64,000 nucleotides of DNA, taken from Oceanimonas pelagia. GTDB taxonomy: Bacteria; Pseudomonadota; Gammaproteobacteria; Enterobacterales; Aeromonadaceae. Shown here piece by piece: positions 34,522 through 44,108 of this stretch (the first letter of the stretch is position 1; each line of letters starts with the position of its first letter). The translations under genes and the position numbers were made by a program. The notes beneath the pieces were generated by a model. The model was not told the origin of the DNA. It was given only the letters and a program-made list of their open reading frames with translations, and did no database searches. The stretch is taken from contig NZ_CP118224.1 of assembly GCF_030849025.1 (NCBI RefSeq), positions 666,001 through 730,000 on the forward strand. Reading direction: 5' to 3'.

Positions 34522-34628
34522 GCTCGCTTGAAGCCGATCAGGCCGGCAAAGGTTTTTAAAGGGGGCGGATTTGGGGTATCTTAAGCCCGCCCGAACAATG
34601 CGTTGTATACAAAAGGTCTTTGAGCAAG

Positions 34629-35375
34629 ATGTGGAAATGGTTACACCCTTACGCCAAATCGGAAGAAGCCTACCGAATTGCCGGCCTGTGGCTGCCCTGG
34701 TTTGCCGTGTTCAGCGCGGTCTCCTTTGTAACAGGACTGGCCTGGGGGCTGGCGTTCGCGCCCGCCGATTATCAGCAGGGTGACGCCTTTCGCATCATCT
34801 ATATTCACGTGCCCGCCGCCATCATGTCGATGGGGGCCTATTCCTCCATGGCGGTGGCCGCTTTTATCGGCCTGGTATGGCAGATAAAAACCGCCGACAT
34901 GGCGGTGGCGGCCATCGCCCCGGTGGGGGCGGTGTTCACCTTTATTGCCCTGTTTACCGGGGCCGCCTGGGGCAAGCCCATGTGGGGCACCTGGTGGGTG
35001 TGGGATGCCCGCCTCACCTCGGAGCTGATCCTGCTGTTCCTTTACCTCGGCGTTATCGCCCTCTACAACGCCATTTCCGACAAGGTGCTGGCGGGCCGTG
35101 CCGCCGGCATTCTGGCGCTGGTGGGGGTGATCAACCTGCCGATCATTCACTACTCGGTGGAGTGGTGGAACACCCTGCATCAGGGCGCCACCATCACCAA
35201 GTTTGACCGGCCATCCATTTCCAACGACATGCTCTGGCCGCTGCTGATCATGATTTTTGCCTTTATCTGTTTCCTGGGCGCCGTCACCCTGATGCGGCTG
35301 CGCAACGAACTGATACGGCGTGAGGCTCATCGCCCATGGGTGCTGAAGCTGGCGGAGGAACATCATGAAATTTGA
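34629..35375 (+). CDS. ccmC: Heme transporter CcmC
   Basis: CcmC binds heme at the periplasmic face and loads it on CcmE. Six membrane helices and the tryptophan-rich heme-handling motif GKPMWGTWWVWDARLTSEL between conserved histidines (YIHVPAAIMSMGAYSSMA; HYSVEWWNTLHQG). The ATG at 34629 gives 248 residues beginning MWKWLHPYAK, as in E. coli; a TTG at 34620 is possible. The end overlaps ccmD by 11 bases. Confidence 0.95.
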   Translation: MWKWLHPYAKSEEAYRIAGLWLPWFAVFSAVSFVTGLAWGLAFAPADYQQGDAFRIIYIHVPAAIMSMGAYSSMAVAAFIGLVWQIKTADMAVAAIAPVGAVFTFIALFTGAAWGKPMWGTWWVWDARLTSELILLFLYLGVIALYNAISDKVLAGRAAGILALVGVINLPIIHYSVEWWNTLHQGATITKFDRPSISNDMLWPLLIMIFAFICFLGAVTLMRLRNELIRREAHRPWVLKLAEEHHEI

Positions 35376-35571
35376 TAGCTGGTCGGCCTTTCTGGCCATG
35401 GGTGGCTACGGCTTTTATGTGTGGCTGTCCTTTGCCGTCACCCTGCTCGCCCTGCTGGGGCTGGTGGTGGCCACCATAACAACAAAAAAACGCTTGCTGC
35501 GCGAGGTCAGCCAGAAACAGGCCCGGGCTGCCCGACGTGAGGCCGCCCGCAAGTTGGAGAACACCCTATGA
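35365..35571 (+). CDS. ccmD: Heme exporter small subunit CcmD
   Basis: CcmD is a small single-pass membrane protein needed to release CcmE from CcmC. The 68-residue product has the expected aromatic start ([18 protein letters not shown]), one helix, and a basic cytoplasmic tail ([19 protein letters not shown]). It lies between overlapping ccmC and ccmE (ATGA overlap), which secures the assignment despite the short length. Confidence 0.93.
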   Translation: MKFDSWSAFLAMGGYGFYVWLSFAVTLLALLGLVVATITTKKRLLREVSQKQARAARREAARKLENTL

Positions 35572-36062
35572 ACCCCAGACGTAAAAAGCGAATGACCCTG
35601 CTGCTGGCCGTGGTGGCCGGGCTGTCGGTAATGATTGGCCTGGTGCTTTATGCCCTGCAGCAGAACATTGACCTCTTCTACACGCCCACCGAGCTGGTGC
35701 AGGGCAAGGGCAAGGATCATCTCAAACCCCAGGTGGGGCAGCGTCTGCGCATTGGCGGACTGGTGGTGCCGGGCTCGGTGGAGCGGGATCAGCAAAGCCT
35801 CAAGGTCAGCTTTGATCTGGTGGATGCCGGCGGCGAGCAGGTAACGGTACGGTTTGACGGTATTCTGCCGGATCTGTTCCGGGAAGGGCAGGGCATAGTG
35901 GCGCAGGGAACCCTGGCCGATGCCCGCACCATCGACGCCTTTGAGGTACTGGCCAAACACGACGAAGAATACATGCCACCGGAGGTGGCGGAAGCGCTCA
36001 AGGGAATGGAGCACTTCAAACCCGAATACACGGAGGCGCAGCTGAAGGGTAGCAACCTATGA
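35568..36062 (+). CDS. ccmE: Periplasmic heme chaperone CcmE
   Basis: CcmE holds heme covalently through one histidine and delivers it to CcmF/H. The 164-residue protein has a basic start, one membrane anchor ([20 protein letters not shown]), a beta-barrel OB domain ([35 protein letters not shown]) and the heme-binding His131 in [12 protein letters not shown]. Overlaps ccmD and ccmF by four bases each. Confidence 0.96.
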   Translation: MNPRRKKRMTLLLAVVAGLSVMIGLVLYALQQNIDLFYTPTELVQGKGKDHLKPQVGQRLRIGGLVVPGSVERDQQSLKVSFDLVDAGGEQVTVRFDGILPDLFREGQGIVAQGTLADARTIDAFEVLAKHDEEYMPPEVAEALKGMEHFKPEYTEAQLKGSNL

Positions 36063-38014
36063 TCCCCGAGCTTGGTCAATTCACCCTGGTGCTGGCGCTG
36101 GCCAGTGCCCTGGTGCTGAGCATTTACCCCCTCACCGGGGCCCTTCGCGGCAACACCGCCATGATGCTGCTGGCCCGGCCCCTGGCCTATGCCCAGTTCG
36201 GCTTTTTATTCGTGTCGTTTCTGTGCCTGACCTGGGCCTTTGTGGAGCACGACTTTACCGTGCTCTATGTGGCGTCCAACTCCAACAGCCTGCTGCCCCT
36301 GGCCTACCGCATTTCGGCGGTATGGGGTGCCCATGAAGGCTCGCTGCTGCTGTGGGTGCTGATCCTGGCGGGCTGGACCGCCGCCGTGGCCCGCTTCAGC
36401 CGGGCGCTGCCGCTGGATGCCGTGGCCCGGGTGCTGAGCGTGATGGGCATGATCGCCATCGGCTTTCTGCTGTTTGTGCTGTTTACCTCCAACCCCTTTG
36501 AGCGCACCCTGCCGTATTTTCCGGTGGATGGCCGGGATCTGAACCCGCTGCTGCAGGATCCGGGGCTGATTTTCCATCCGCCCATGCTCTACATGGGCTA
36601 TGTGGGCTTCTCGGTGGCCTTTGCCTTTGCCATTGCCTCGCTGATGACCGGCAAGCTGGATGCTGCCTGGGCCCGCTGGTCCCGGCCCTGGACCATGGCC
36701 GCCTGGATTTTCCTGACCTTAGGCATTTCGCTGGGCTCCTGGTGGGCCTATTACGAGCTGGGCTGGGGCGGCTGGTGGTTCTGGGATCCGGTGGAAAACG
36801 CCTCCTTTATGCCATGGCTGGCGGGTACTGCCCTTATTCACTCCCTGGCGGTGACCGAAAAACGGGCCAGCTTCAAGGCCTGGACCGTGCTGCTGGCGAT
36901 CCTGGCGTTTTCGCTCAGCCTGCTGGGTACCTTCCTGGTACGCTCCGGGGTGCTGGTGTCGGTGCATGCCTTTGCCTCCGACCCGACCCGGGGATTGTTT
37001 GTGCTCATCTTCCTGCTGCTGGTGGTGGGCTCGTCGCTGCTGCTGTACGCCATCAAGGGCGCCGAGGTACGCAGTCACGGCAAGCACGAGCTGGCCAGCC
37101 GGGAGAGCCTGTTGCTGGGCAACAATATCGTGCTGATGGCCGGTCTGGTGGTGGTACTGATTGGTACCCTGCTGCCGCTGGTGCACAAGGAACTGGGGCT
37201 GGGCAGCATTTCCATTGGCGCGCCCTTCTTCAACAGCCTGTACGCCTGGCTGATCATTCCCTTTGCCCTGCTGCTGGGGGCGGGGCCGCTGTTCCGCTGG
37301 CGCCGCCAGCCGATGAAGGAAGTGAACGGCAAGCTGCTGCTGGCGCTGGTGCTGAGCATGGTGCTGGGCATGGGTCTGCCGGCGCTGTTCGCGGATCACT
37401 TCGAGCCCTGGGCGGCGGTGGGCATTGGCCTGGGCGTGTTTATCACCATTACCAGCCTGCAGGAGACCTGGATTCGGGCCACCCACCGCCACTCCTTTTT
37501 TACCGGGGTGCGCAAGCTGGGCAACAGCCACTGGGCCATGATCCTGGGGCACATTGGCCTGGCGGTGACCATAGTGGGCATCAGTTGCACCCAGCTCTAC
37601 AGCATTGAGCGGGACGTGCGCATGAGTGAGGGCGACACCGTCACCTTTGCCGATTACACCTTTACCTTTGAGGGCATTCGCGAGGCCGACGGCCCCAACT
37701 ACGACGGTTTCAAAGGGGTGATCAGCGTGGCCAAAAACGGCCGGCCGCTGACCGAGCTCAAGGCCGAAAAGCGCATGTACCTGGTGCAGCGCATGTCCAT
37801 GACCGAGGCCGCCATTGATGCCGGCGTAACCCGGGACCTTTACGCCGCCCTGGGTGAAGAGCTGGACGACGGCGCCTGGGCGGTGCGGCTGTACTACAAG
37901 CCCTTTGTGCGCTGGATCTGGTTTGGTGCCCTGCTGATGGCCATTGGCGGCGCCATTGCCATCGTCGACAAGCGTTATCGTTTTGGCCGCAAGCAGACCG
38001 TGGAGGCGCAATGA
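36059..38014 (+). CDS. ccmF: Heme lyase subunit CcmF
   Basis: CcmF takes heme from CcmE and, with CcmH/I, attaches it to apocytochrome c. The 651-residue polytopic protein shows the WWD signature [34 protein letters not shown] and [20 protein letters not shown], plus a periplasmic domain near the end. About 14-15 membrane helices. Normal length. Overlaps ccmE and ccmG. Confidence 0.96.
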   Translation: MIPELGQFTLVLALASALVLSIYPLTGALRGNTAMMLLARPLAYAQFGFLFVSFLCLTWAFVEHDFTVLYVASNSNSLLPLAYRISAVWGAHEGSLLLWVLILAGWTAAVARFSRALPLDAVARVLSVMGMIAIGFLLFVLFTSNPFERTLPYFPVDGRDLNPLLQDPGLIFHPPMLYMGYVGFSVAFAFAIASLMTGKLDAAWARWSRPWTMAAWIFLTLGISLGSWWAYYELGWGGWWFWDPVENASFMPWLAGTALIHSLAVTEKRASFKAWTVLLAILAFSLSLLGTFLVRSGVLVSVHAFASDPTRGLFVLIFLLLVVGSSLLLYAIKGAEVRSHGKHELASRESLLLGNNIVLMAGLVVVLIGTLLPLVHKELGLGSISIGAPFFNSLYAWLIIPFALLLGAGPLFRWRRQPMKEVNGKLLLALVLSMVLGMGLPALFADHFEPWAAVGIGLGVFITITSLQETWIRATHRHSFFTGVRKLGNSHWAMILGHIGLAVTIVGISCTQLYSIERDVRMSEGDTVTFADYTFTFEGIREADGPNYDGFKGVISVAKNGRPLTELKAEKRMYLVQRMSMTEAAIDAGVTRDLYAALGEELDDGAWAVRLYYKPFVRWIWFGALLMAIGGAIAIVDKRYRFGRKQTVEAQ

Positions 38015-38544
38015 ACCGTCGCATTCTGATTTTGTCCATTCCGCTGGTGCTGTTTCTGGCGGCCAGTGTGTTCCTGTACAAGGGGTTGTTTTCCGACCCT
38101 ACCAAGCTGGAGTCGGTGCTGATCGATCAGCCCGTTCCCGAGTTTACCCTGCAGGATCTGCACGAGCTCGACAAGCAGCACGACAAGAGCATCTTCACCG
38201 GCCGGCCCATGCTGCTCAATGTGTGGGCCACCTGGTGTCCCACCTGTTATGCCGAGCACGAATACCTCAACGAGCTGAAGGCCAAAGAGGGCGTCTACAT
38301 CATCGGCATGAACTACAAGGACGAGCGGGACAAGGCCCTGCGCTGGCTCAGCAACCTGGGCAATCCCTATGCCATCGATCTGTATGACCCCCGCGGCATG
38401 CTGGGGCTGGATCTGGGCGTGTATGGCGCCCCCGAGACCTTTCTGATCGACAGCAAAGGGGTCATTCGCTACCGCCATGTGGGGGATGTGAATGCGCAGG
38501 TGTGGGAGCAGACTCTCAAACCCATTTTCGAGCAAATGGAGTAA
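38011..38544 (+). CDS. ccmG: Thiol:disulfide interchange protein CcmG/DsbE
   Basis: CcmG reduces the CxxCH disulfide of apocytochrome c before heme attachment. The 177-residue thioredoxin-like protein has an N-terminal membrane anchor (ILILSIPLVLFLAASVFLY), the active site NVWATWCPTCYAEH, the conserved GxYGAPETFLID cis-Pro region (GVYGAPETFLIDSKG) and a full fold. Overlaps ccmF by four bases. Confidence 0.96.
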   Translation: MNRRILILSIPLVLFLAASVFLYKGLFSDPTKLESVLIDQPVPEFTLQDLHELDKQHDKSIFTGRPMLLNVWATWCPTCYAEHEYLNELKAKEGVYIIGMNYKDERDKALRWLSNLGNPYAIDLYDPRGMLGLDLGVYGAPETFLIDSKGVIRYRHVGDVNAQVWEQTLKPIFEQME

Positions 38545-38550
38545 GCCCCC

Positions 38551-39027
38551 ATGTGGATGAAAATGTGGATGCGAACACTGATGCTCACGGCCCTGCTGTG
38601 GCTGCCGATGGCCCAGGCGGCCATCGACGTGTATGAGTTTGACGATCCGAAACAGGAAGAAGTGTTCCGCGAACTGCTGCGGGAGCTGCGTTGCCCCAAG
38701 TGCCAGAACCAGGATATTGCCGACTCCAACGCTGAACTGGCCAAGGATCTGCGCGACAAGACCCACCAGATGTTGCAGCAGGGCAGCAGCAAGCAGGAGG
38801 TCATCGACTACATGGTGGCCCGCTACGGCAACTTCATTCTTTACAAGCCGCCGGTGATGCCCTCCACCCTGATCCTCTGGGCCGGTCCGGTACTGGTGCT
38901 GGTGATCGGCGCCCTGGTGGTGCTGATGCGCACCCGCAAGAAGTCTGCCACTGCCCACGGCGAGGCCCTCAGCGACGAGGAAAAGCAACGCCTCGACCGC
39001 CTGCTGAACAAGAACAAAGAGAGCTGA
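38551..39027 (+). CDS. ccmH: Cytochrome c maturation protein CcmH
   Basis: CcmH is a membrane-anchored oxidoreductase working with CcmG and CcmF. It has a signal peptide (LMLTALLWLPMAQAA), the redox motif LRCPKCQNQDIADSNAELA, a three-helix bundle and a C-terminal membrane helix (LILWAGPVLVLVIGALVVLM). 158 residues. Unlike in E. coli, where CcmH carries the TPR part as a fusion, that part is the separate next gene ccmI. Confidence 0.95.
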   Translation: MWMKMWMRTLMLTALLWLPMAQAAIDVYEFDDPKQEEVFRELLRELRCPKCQNQDIADSNAELAKDLRDKTHQMLQQGSSKQEVIDYMVARYGNFILYKPPVMPSTLILWAGPVLVLVIGALVVLMRTRKKSATAHGEALSDEEKQRLDRLLNKNKES

Positions 39028-39028
39028 C

Positions 39029-40243
39029 ATGACAGTATTCTGGATCCTCAGCGCCGCCTTGGTGGCGCTGCTGGCGGTAGTGATTGTGCTGCCGCTGACC
39101 CGAGGCCGGGCCGAGTCGAGCCAAAGCCGCAATGAACTCAATACCCGGCTCTATCGCCAGCGTCTGAAAGAGCTGGAGCAGGACAGCGAACTGGGCCTGC
39201 TGGAAGACGATGAGGCGCTGCAGCAGGAGCTGCAGAAAAGCCTGCTGGACGATGTGGTGAGCGACGAGCCCGTGGCCCGCCGCGGCCGCAGCCCGCTGGT
39301 GCTGATTTCCGCCCTGGCGCTGGTGGTGCTGGTGAGCTACGGCGTGTACTGGCAACTGGGCGCGCACCGCCAGGTGGCGGAATGGCAGCGGGTGGCCGCC
39401 GAGCTGCCGGAGTTGTCCCGCCATGTGCTCATTCAGCCCGACGAAACCGTGACCGATCAGGACGTACGCGAGCTGATGCTGGCGCTGCGCACCCGGCTGC
39501 ACCAGGACGGCGATGACTACCGCGGCTGGCTGCTGCTGGGCCGGCTGGCACTGGAGCTGCGCGACGGGGAAACCGCCCGCGATGCCCTGGAAAAGGCGCT
39601 GAACCTGACCGACGAGCCCGATGCGGTACGCGTGCCCTATGCCGAGGCCCTGGCCATGACCGGCGAAAGCCTGCGCGCCGAGCGGCTGGTGCGGGACGTG
39701 CTGACCCGCCAGCCCGGTAATCTGGAAGCCTGGTCGGTATTTGCCTTTATGGCGTTGCAGCAGAGTGATTACGGTCTGGCCATTGCCCGCTGGCAGCAAA
39801 TGCTGGAGATCATGCCTGCCGACAACCCGCGCTACGCCATGGTGCAGCGCTCCATCGCCTTTGCCGAGCAGCAGCTGACGGGCAGCGAGCAGGCGCCGGT
39901 CACCGGGCCACGCTACCAGGTGGAGATCAACACGGCCAGCAGTGTGCCTTATCACCCGGGGGCTGTGCTGTTCGTGTTTGCGGTGGATGCCAACGGCGGC
40001 GACATGCCCCTGGCCGCCCGGCGTATTGAGCAGCCATCCTTTCCCATGAGCATTACCCTGACCAACGCCGACGCCATGGTGCCCGAGAACAACCTGAGCA
40101 GCCGTGAGGCGGTGATCATCAAGGCGCGCATTGCCCCCAGCGGCAACGTGACCGACGCCACCGATGCCTGGGAAGGACGCAGTGGTGTGCTTGCCACCGA
40201 TGCTGACAGCCAGCTGAGTGTGCTGATCGACACGCCCCTGTAA
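39029..40243 (+). CDS. ccmI: Cytochrome c maturation TPR protein CcmI
   Basis: CcmI holds apocytochrome c for the heme lyase. The 404-residue protein has two N-terminal membrane helices (ILSAALVALLAVVIVLPL; LVLISALALVVLVSYGVYW), a cytoplasmic loop with leucine-zipper-like heptads between them, TPR repeats (residues ~150-265: WLLLGRLALELRDGETARDALEKAL and following) and a C-terminal beta-rich domain. Starts one base after ccmH. A long hairpin follows and closes the operon. Confidence 0.93.
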   Translation: MTVFWILSAALVALLAVVIVLPLTRGRAESSQSRNELNTRLYRQRLKELEQDSELGLLEDDEALQQELQKSLLDDVVSDEPVARRGRSPLVLISALALVVLVSYGVYWQLGAHRQVAEWQRVAAELPELSRHVLIQPDETVTDQDVRELMLALRTRLHQDGDDYRGWLLLGRLALELRDGETARDALEKALNLTDEPDAVRVPYAEALAMTGESLRAERLVRDVLTRQPGNLEAWSVFAFMALQQSDYGLAIARWQQMLEIMPADNPRYAMVQRSIAFAEQQLTGSEQAPVTGPRYQVEINTASSVPYHPGAVLFVFAVDANGGDMPLAARRIEQPSFPMSITLTNADAMVPENNLSSREAVIIKARIAPSGNVTDATDAWEGRSGVLATDADSQLSVLIDTPL

Positions 40244-40278
40244 ATTGCGGCTGGCCGTGATGGCCGGCCCTCGGTAGT

Positions 40279-40321
40279 ATTAGGGTCTGTTGACCATAAA
40301 GGTCAACAGACCCTAATTTTT
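40279..40321 (+). terminator. Terminator hairpin of the ccm operon (may include a promoter)
   Basis: A 17-bp perfect inverted repeat (left arm includes TTAGGGTCTGTTGACC, right arm its exact complement) with a 5-base loop is followed by TTTTT: a strong intrinsic terminator for ccm. The same sequence contains TTGACC, 17 bases, then CTAATT, a plausible sigma70 promoter for mlaA, which starts 26 bases later. Confidence 0.75.
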
Positions 40322-40346
40322 CGATAACAACAACAATGAGCGACTG

Positions 40347-41141
40347 ATGATGTGGCATCGAGTGCTGATGCCCGCCGCCGGTATATTGCTGACCGGCTGC
40401 GCGGCACACCAGGGCGTGAAGCAGGAGCGGGTGAACGATCCCTTTTCGCCGGCCGTTCCGGCGGACTACGCCAAATCCACCGCGGCCGATCCCCGGGATC
40501 CCTTTGAGCCGGTAAACCGGGCCAGCTGGGTGATCAACTACGACATCGCGGATCCTTACGTGGTGCGCCCGGCGGCCCATGCCTATGCCGACTATGTGCC
40601 CCGTTCGGTGCGGGTGGGCATTCAGAACGTGGTGCTCAACCTGGAAGAGCCGGCCAGCTTTGTGAACCACCTGGTCACCGGGGACTTTCCGGGGGCGGGC
40701 ACCAACCTGGTGCGCTTTGGCATGAACAGCACGGTCGGGGTGCTGGGCTACTTCGATGTGGCGAGCAGATTTTCGTTTGAGCCCAGATCCAAGGACTTCG
40801 GCCAGGTGCTGGGGCAGATGGGCGTGGGCGACGGCCCCTACCTGATGATCCCCCTGATGGGGCCGACCACCCTGCGCCAGTTGTCCGGCGACATGGTGGA
40901 CAGCCTGTACTTTCCCTACGATGTCATGACCTTTGCCATGCGCACCGGCAAATGGGTGATGGACGGCCTGTATCAGCGCAGCGAGCTCATCGAGCGGGAA
41001 GCCATTATCGACAATTCCCTCGATCCCTACGGCCTGACCCGGGATCTGTATCTGCAGTACCAGGACGCCAAGGTGGGTAAGGACTTCGAACCCGCCTCGG
41101 ATGAAGAGCTGGACGCCTTTATGGACGAAATCGACGGCTAG
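40347..41141 (+). CDS. mlaA: Outer-membrane lipid asymmetry lipoprotein MlaA (VacJ)
   Basis: MlaA sits in the outer membrane with porins and removes misplaced phospholipids from the outer leaflet, passing them to MlaC. The 264-residue product has a lipoprotein signal (AAGILLTGC, lipidated Cys18) and the family core: DPFEPVNRASWVINYDIADPYVVRP, VRVGIQNVVLNLEEPASFVNHL, FGQVLGQMGVGDGPYLMIPLMGP. The acidic C-terminus is usual. The other mla genes are not in this window. Confidence 0.95.
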   Translation: MMWHRVLMPAAGILLTGCAAHQGVKQERVNDPFSPAVPADYAKSTAADPRDPFEPVNRASWVINYDIADPYVVRPAAHAYADYVPRSVRVGIQNVVLNLEEPASFVNHLVTGDFPGAGTNLVRFGMNSTVGVLGYFDVASRFSFEPRSKDFGQVLGQMGVGDGPYLMIPLMGPTTLRQLSGDMVDSLYFPYDVMTFAMRTGKWVMDGLYQRSELIEREAIIDNSLDPYGLTRDLYLQYQDAKVGKDFEPASDEELDAFMDEIDG

Positions 41142-41191
41142 CCGAAAACCAGGGGATTGGGGAATAGGGACTGGTATGGCCTGAAACCTCC

Positions 41192-41271
41192 GTCACTCCG
41201 GGCTTGCCCCGGAGTCTATGGCTGGTCGAATGGTCGCCCGCAGAATGGATTCCGGCCTTCGCCGGAATGAC
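41192..41271. repeat. REP-like paired hairpin element
   Basis: Two imperfectly matched hairpins: ACTCCGGG/CCCGGAGT near the left end, and ATTCCGGC/GCCGGAAT with loop CTTC near the right end, bounded by GTCAC and ATGAC. Same architecture as the element at 16229. It fills the space between mlaA and the converging small gene and may also act as a bidirectional transcription or mRNA-decay barrier. Confidence 0.65.
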
Positions 41272-41274
41272 ACT

Positions 41275-41565
41275 TTATTTTTTCCATCTCAGTGCCGCCA
41301 GCAGCCGTTTGTACCAGGGCGGTGAAAAGCGGCGGCTGTGCTCGGCGGCGAACAGCGCCTTTTGCAGGGCGCCGGGGCTGGGCCGGTAACCGTAATGCTG
41401 CTGCCAGCTGGTGGCCACTTCGTCCAGGATCAGCCGGCACTGGTGATCATACAGGGTATTGTAATCGTAAGACGGCGGGCTTCGCCGGTAATCCACACCG
41501 TAGTGATCCAGAATGCGTCGCAGGGCGGCGACCAGCTCCCGGTATTCGTGTTCGTTCATGGCCAT
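41275..41565 (-). CDS. Small hypothetical protein
   Basis: A 96-residue protein I do not recognise. On its strand AAGGAG lies five bases before the first ATG (a second ATG is two codons on), the open frame is complete, and it stands alone in a gap that otherwise lacks a gene, which favours a real gene. The protein is mostly helical and rich in Tyr, Arg and Ala (EYRELVAALRRILDHYGV; ILDEVATSWQQHYGYRPSP), soluble, with a basic C-terminus (KRLLAALRWKK). No signal peptide or known motif. Its stop lies next to a REP-like repeat. Confidence 0.6.
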   Translation of the reverse strand: MAMNEHEYRELVAALRRILDHYGVDYRRSPPSYDYNTLYDHQCRLILDEVATSWQQHYGYRPSPGALQKALFAAEHSRRFSPPWYKRLLAALRWKK

Positions 41566-41767
41566 GTCGGCTCCTTATGTATGCTCATTATAGATGTGAC
41601 CCGCCCGCGGCTCTTTTCTGCGCACTTGGCACTCCGGCACCAAAATAACGGCCATTTGCACCATCCCGGGCTTTGCAAGCCCGGCCAGCCTTGGTATGGT
41701 GAAGGTGGTTGCGTAAAAGAGAAATAGTCATAAGTCAAACACGAGTGACCTTTTCTTTTTATTTGGT

Positions 41768-41785
41768 TGTAAGAAAAAGTTTACA
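41768..41785. promoter_or_regulatory. TyrR box ahead of aroF
   Basis: TGTAAG-N6-TTTACA differs at one position from the TyrR operator consensus TGTAAA-N6-TTTACA. It ends two bases before the aroF Shine-Dalgarno sequence (GAGGA). In E. coli TyrR represses aroF-tyrA with tyrosine. A possible -35/-10 pair (TTGGTA at 41691, TAAAAG at 41714, 17-base spacer) lies upstream, which would put this operator in the transcribed leader. Confidence 0.7.
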
Positions 41786-41799
41786 GTGAGGATGTCATC

Positions 41800-42870
41800 A
41801 TGCAGAAAGACACATTGAACAATATTCATATTCAGTCCGAGAAGGTGATGATCACCCCGGCCGAGCTCAAGGAAAAACTGCCCATCTCCCGGGGGGCTCT
41901 CGACTTCATCGGCCAGGCCCGGCAGACCATCTCGAATATTGTTCATCGCAAGGATCACCGCCTGCTGGTGATCTGCGGCCCCTGTTCCATTCATGACATC
42001 GATGCAGCCAAAGAGTACGCAACCCGCCTCAAAAAACTGCATGATGAATACAGTGACAGCCTTTATATCGTGATGCGCGTCTATTTTGAAAAGCCGCGCA
42101 CTACGGTGGGATGGAAAGGCTTTATCAATGATCCTCACCTGGACGGCAGCTTTGACATCGAACTCGGTCTGCACAAGGCCCGTGAGTTGCTGTGCTGGCT
42201 GGCCGAGCTGGAATTGCCCCTGGCCACCGAGGCACTGGATCCCATCAGTCCGCAATACCTGGCCGAGCTGTTTTCCTGGTCCGCCATCGGCGCCCGCACC
42301 ACCGAATCCCAGACCCACCGGGAAATGGCCTCGGGCCTGTCGATGCCGGTGGGCTTCAAGAACGGCACCGACGGCAACCTGGGCACCGCCATCAATGCCA
42401 TGAAGGCGGCCGCCGAGCCCCATGCCTTTATGGGCATCAACCAGGAAGGCCAGGTGGCGCTGCTGGTGACCCAGGGCAACCCCGACGGCCATGTGATCCT
42501 GCGCGGCGGCAAGCACCCCAACTACGACTCGGTGAACATCGCCCTGGCGGAAAAGGCCATGACCGCCGCCGGCCTGACGCCGCGGCTGGTGGTGGACTGC
42601 AGCCACGGCAATTCCAACAAGGACTACAGCCTGCAGCCCCTGGTCACCGAAAACGTGGTACACCAAATTCAGGAAGGCAACCGCTCCATTCTGGGCATCA
42701 TGCTGGAATCCCACCTGTTTGAGGGCAATCAGTCCAGCGAGCAGCCGGTATGCGACATGCAGTACGGTGTGTCCATTACCGATGCCTGCATCGGCTGGGA
42801 TACCACCGCCGAGCTGCTGGCACGTTGCCACAAGCAATTGTCGGCGGCGCTCAAGGCCCGGGTGGCCTGA
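41800..42870 (+). CDS. aroF: 3-deoxy-7-phosphoheptulonate synthase, tyrosine-sensitive type
   Basis: First enzyme of the shikimate pathway: condenses phosphoenolpyruvate and erythrose 4-phosphate. The 356-residue sequence is closest to E. coli AroF (start [77 protein letters not shown]). All metal- and substrate-binding motifs (Cys in GPCSI, KPRT, DCSHGN) are present. Tyrosine feedback sensitivity is inferred from similarity and from the neighbouring tyrA and the TyrR box. Confidence 0.95.
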   Translation: MQKDTLNNIHIQSEKVMITPAELKEKLPISRGALDFIGQARQTISNIVHRKDHRLLVICGPCSIHDIDAAKEYATRLKKLHDEYSDSLYIVMRVYFEKPRTTVGWKGFINDPHLDGSFDIELGLHKARELLCWLAELELPLATEALDPISPQYLAELFSWSAIGARTTESQTHREMASGLSMPVGFKNGTDGNLGTAINAMKAAAEPHAFMGINQEGQVALLVTQGNPDGHVILRGGKHPNYDSVNIALAEKAMTAAGLTPRLVVDCSHGNSNKDYSLQPLVTENVVHQIQEGNRSILGIMLESHLFEGNQSSEQPVCDMQYGVSITDACIGWDTTAELLARCHKQLSAALKARVA

Positions 42871-42911
42871 GGCCGCGACTGTCGGTTTCGAGCTTAAACA
42901 GGCATAATGAA

Positions 42912-42938
42912 AAGGCGCCGGGCTTGGCCCGGCGCCTT
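42912..42938 (+). terminator. Hairpin between aroF and tyrA
   Basis: A 12-bp perfect stem (AAGGCGCCGGGC and its complement) with loop TTG lies 41 bases after aroF. It is followed by AATTCT, not a T run, so it probably causes partial termination or stabilises the aroF message rather than separating the two genes fully. tyrA starts 18 bases later. Confidence 0.5.
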
Positions 42939-42956
42939 AATTCTGGGATGGAATCA

Positions 42957-44087
42957 ATGGTAGATGAACTCAAGATCCTGCGGGATCAAATCGATGAAGT
43001 CGATCAGCAGCTGGTGGAGCTGTTTGCCAAGCGACTGAAGCTGGTGGCCAGTGTGGGCGAAGTCAAAAGCCGCAACGGCGTGCCCATTTACGCCCCCGAC
43101 CGGGAAGCGGACATGCTGGCCCGGCGCCGGGCCGAGGCCGAGGCCCGGGGGGTACCGCCGGATTTGATTGAAGACGTGCTGCGCCGGTTCATGCGCGAAT
43201 CCTACGCCAGTGAAAAAGATACCGGCTTCAAGTGTGTGAATCCGGCCTTGCGCAAGGCGGTGGTGATTGGCGGCGGCGGCCAGCTGGGCGGTCTGTTTGC
43301 CCACCTGCTGACGCTGTCCGGCTATCGCGTCGAGGTGCTGGAGAAGGACGACTGGGCCAGTGCCGAGACCCTGCTGGCCGACGCCGGCCTAGTGATGATT
43401 GCCGTGCCCATCGATCAGACGGTGGCGGTGATTGAACGCCTGCCGGCCCTGCGCGAAGACTGTTTGCTGGTGGATCTGACCAGCGTCAAGAGTGAGCCGC
43501 TGGCGGCCATGCTCAAGGCGCACGCCGGCCCGGTACTGGGGCTGCACCCCATGTTCGGGCCCGATGTCTCCAGCCTGGCCAAGCAGGTGATTATTCATTG
43601 CGACGGCCGCGGCGCCGAGCGGTATGAATGGCTGCTGGCACAGATCCGCATCTGGGGGGCCCGGCTGCAGGCGGTGCCCGCCGAGGAGCATGACGAGGCC
43701 ATGAGCCTGGTGCAGGCCCTGCGTCATTTCACCAGCTTTGCCTATGGTGCTCATCTGTGTGCCGAAGGGGCCGATCTGGCCCAGCTGCTGCGCCTGAGCT
43801 CGCCCATCTACCGGCTGGAGCTGGCCATGGTGGGACGCTTGTTTGCCCAGGATCCGGCACTGTACGCCGACATTATTCTGTCGTCGCCCCGTAACCTGGC
43901 GATGATCCGGCGTTATCATAGCCGCTTCGGCGAATTGCTGGAACAACTGGAAAGCGGTCAGCGCACCGCCTTTGTGCGTCAGTTCGAGGCTGTAAGCGCG
44001 TTCTTCGGCGAGTATGCCGACACCTTCCTCAAGGAAAGCCGCCTGCTGCTGGCCCAGGCCAACGACAGCCGCCATTACGCGGACTGA
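42957..44087 (+). CDS. tyrA: Chorismate mutase / prephenate dehydrogenase (T-protein)
   Basis: Bifunctional enzyme of tyrosine synthesis: chorismate to prephenate, then oxidative decarboxylation to 4-hydroxyphenylpyruvate. Chorismate mutase domain (AroQ) residues 1-~90 ([42 protein letters not shown]). The dehydrogenase domain follows with an NAD-binding start [34 protein letters not shown] and the conserved [12 protein letters not shown]. The ATG at 42957 gives 376 residues and the E. coli-like opening MVDEL; an ATG at 42948 is also in frame. TGGGATGG precedes it. Confidence 0.95.
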   Translation: MVDELKILRDQIDEVDQQLVELFAKRLKLVASVGEVKSRNGVPIYAPDREADMLARRRAEAEARGVPPDLIEDVLRRFMRESYASEKDTGFKCVNPALRKAVVIGGGGQLGGLFAHLLTLSGYRVEVLEKDDWASAETLLADAGLVMIAVPIDQTVAVIERLPALREDCLLVDLTSVKSEPLAAMLKAHAGPVLGLHPMFGPDVSSLAKQVIIHCDGRGAERYEWLLAQIRIWGARLQAVPAEEHDEAMSLVQALRHFTSFAYGAHLCAEGADLAQLLRLSSPIYRLELAMVGRLFAQDPALYADIILSSPRNLAMIRRYHSRFGELLEQLESGQRTAFVRQFEAVSAFFGEYADTFLKESRLLLAQANDSRHYAD

Positions 44088-44108
44088 GGTAGCTCGCAGG
44101 AGTGAGAA

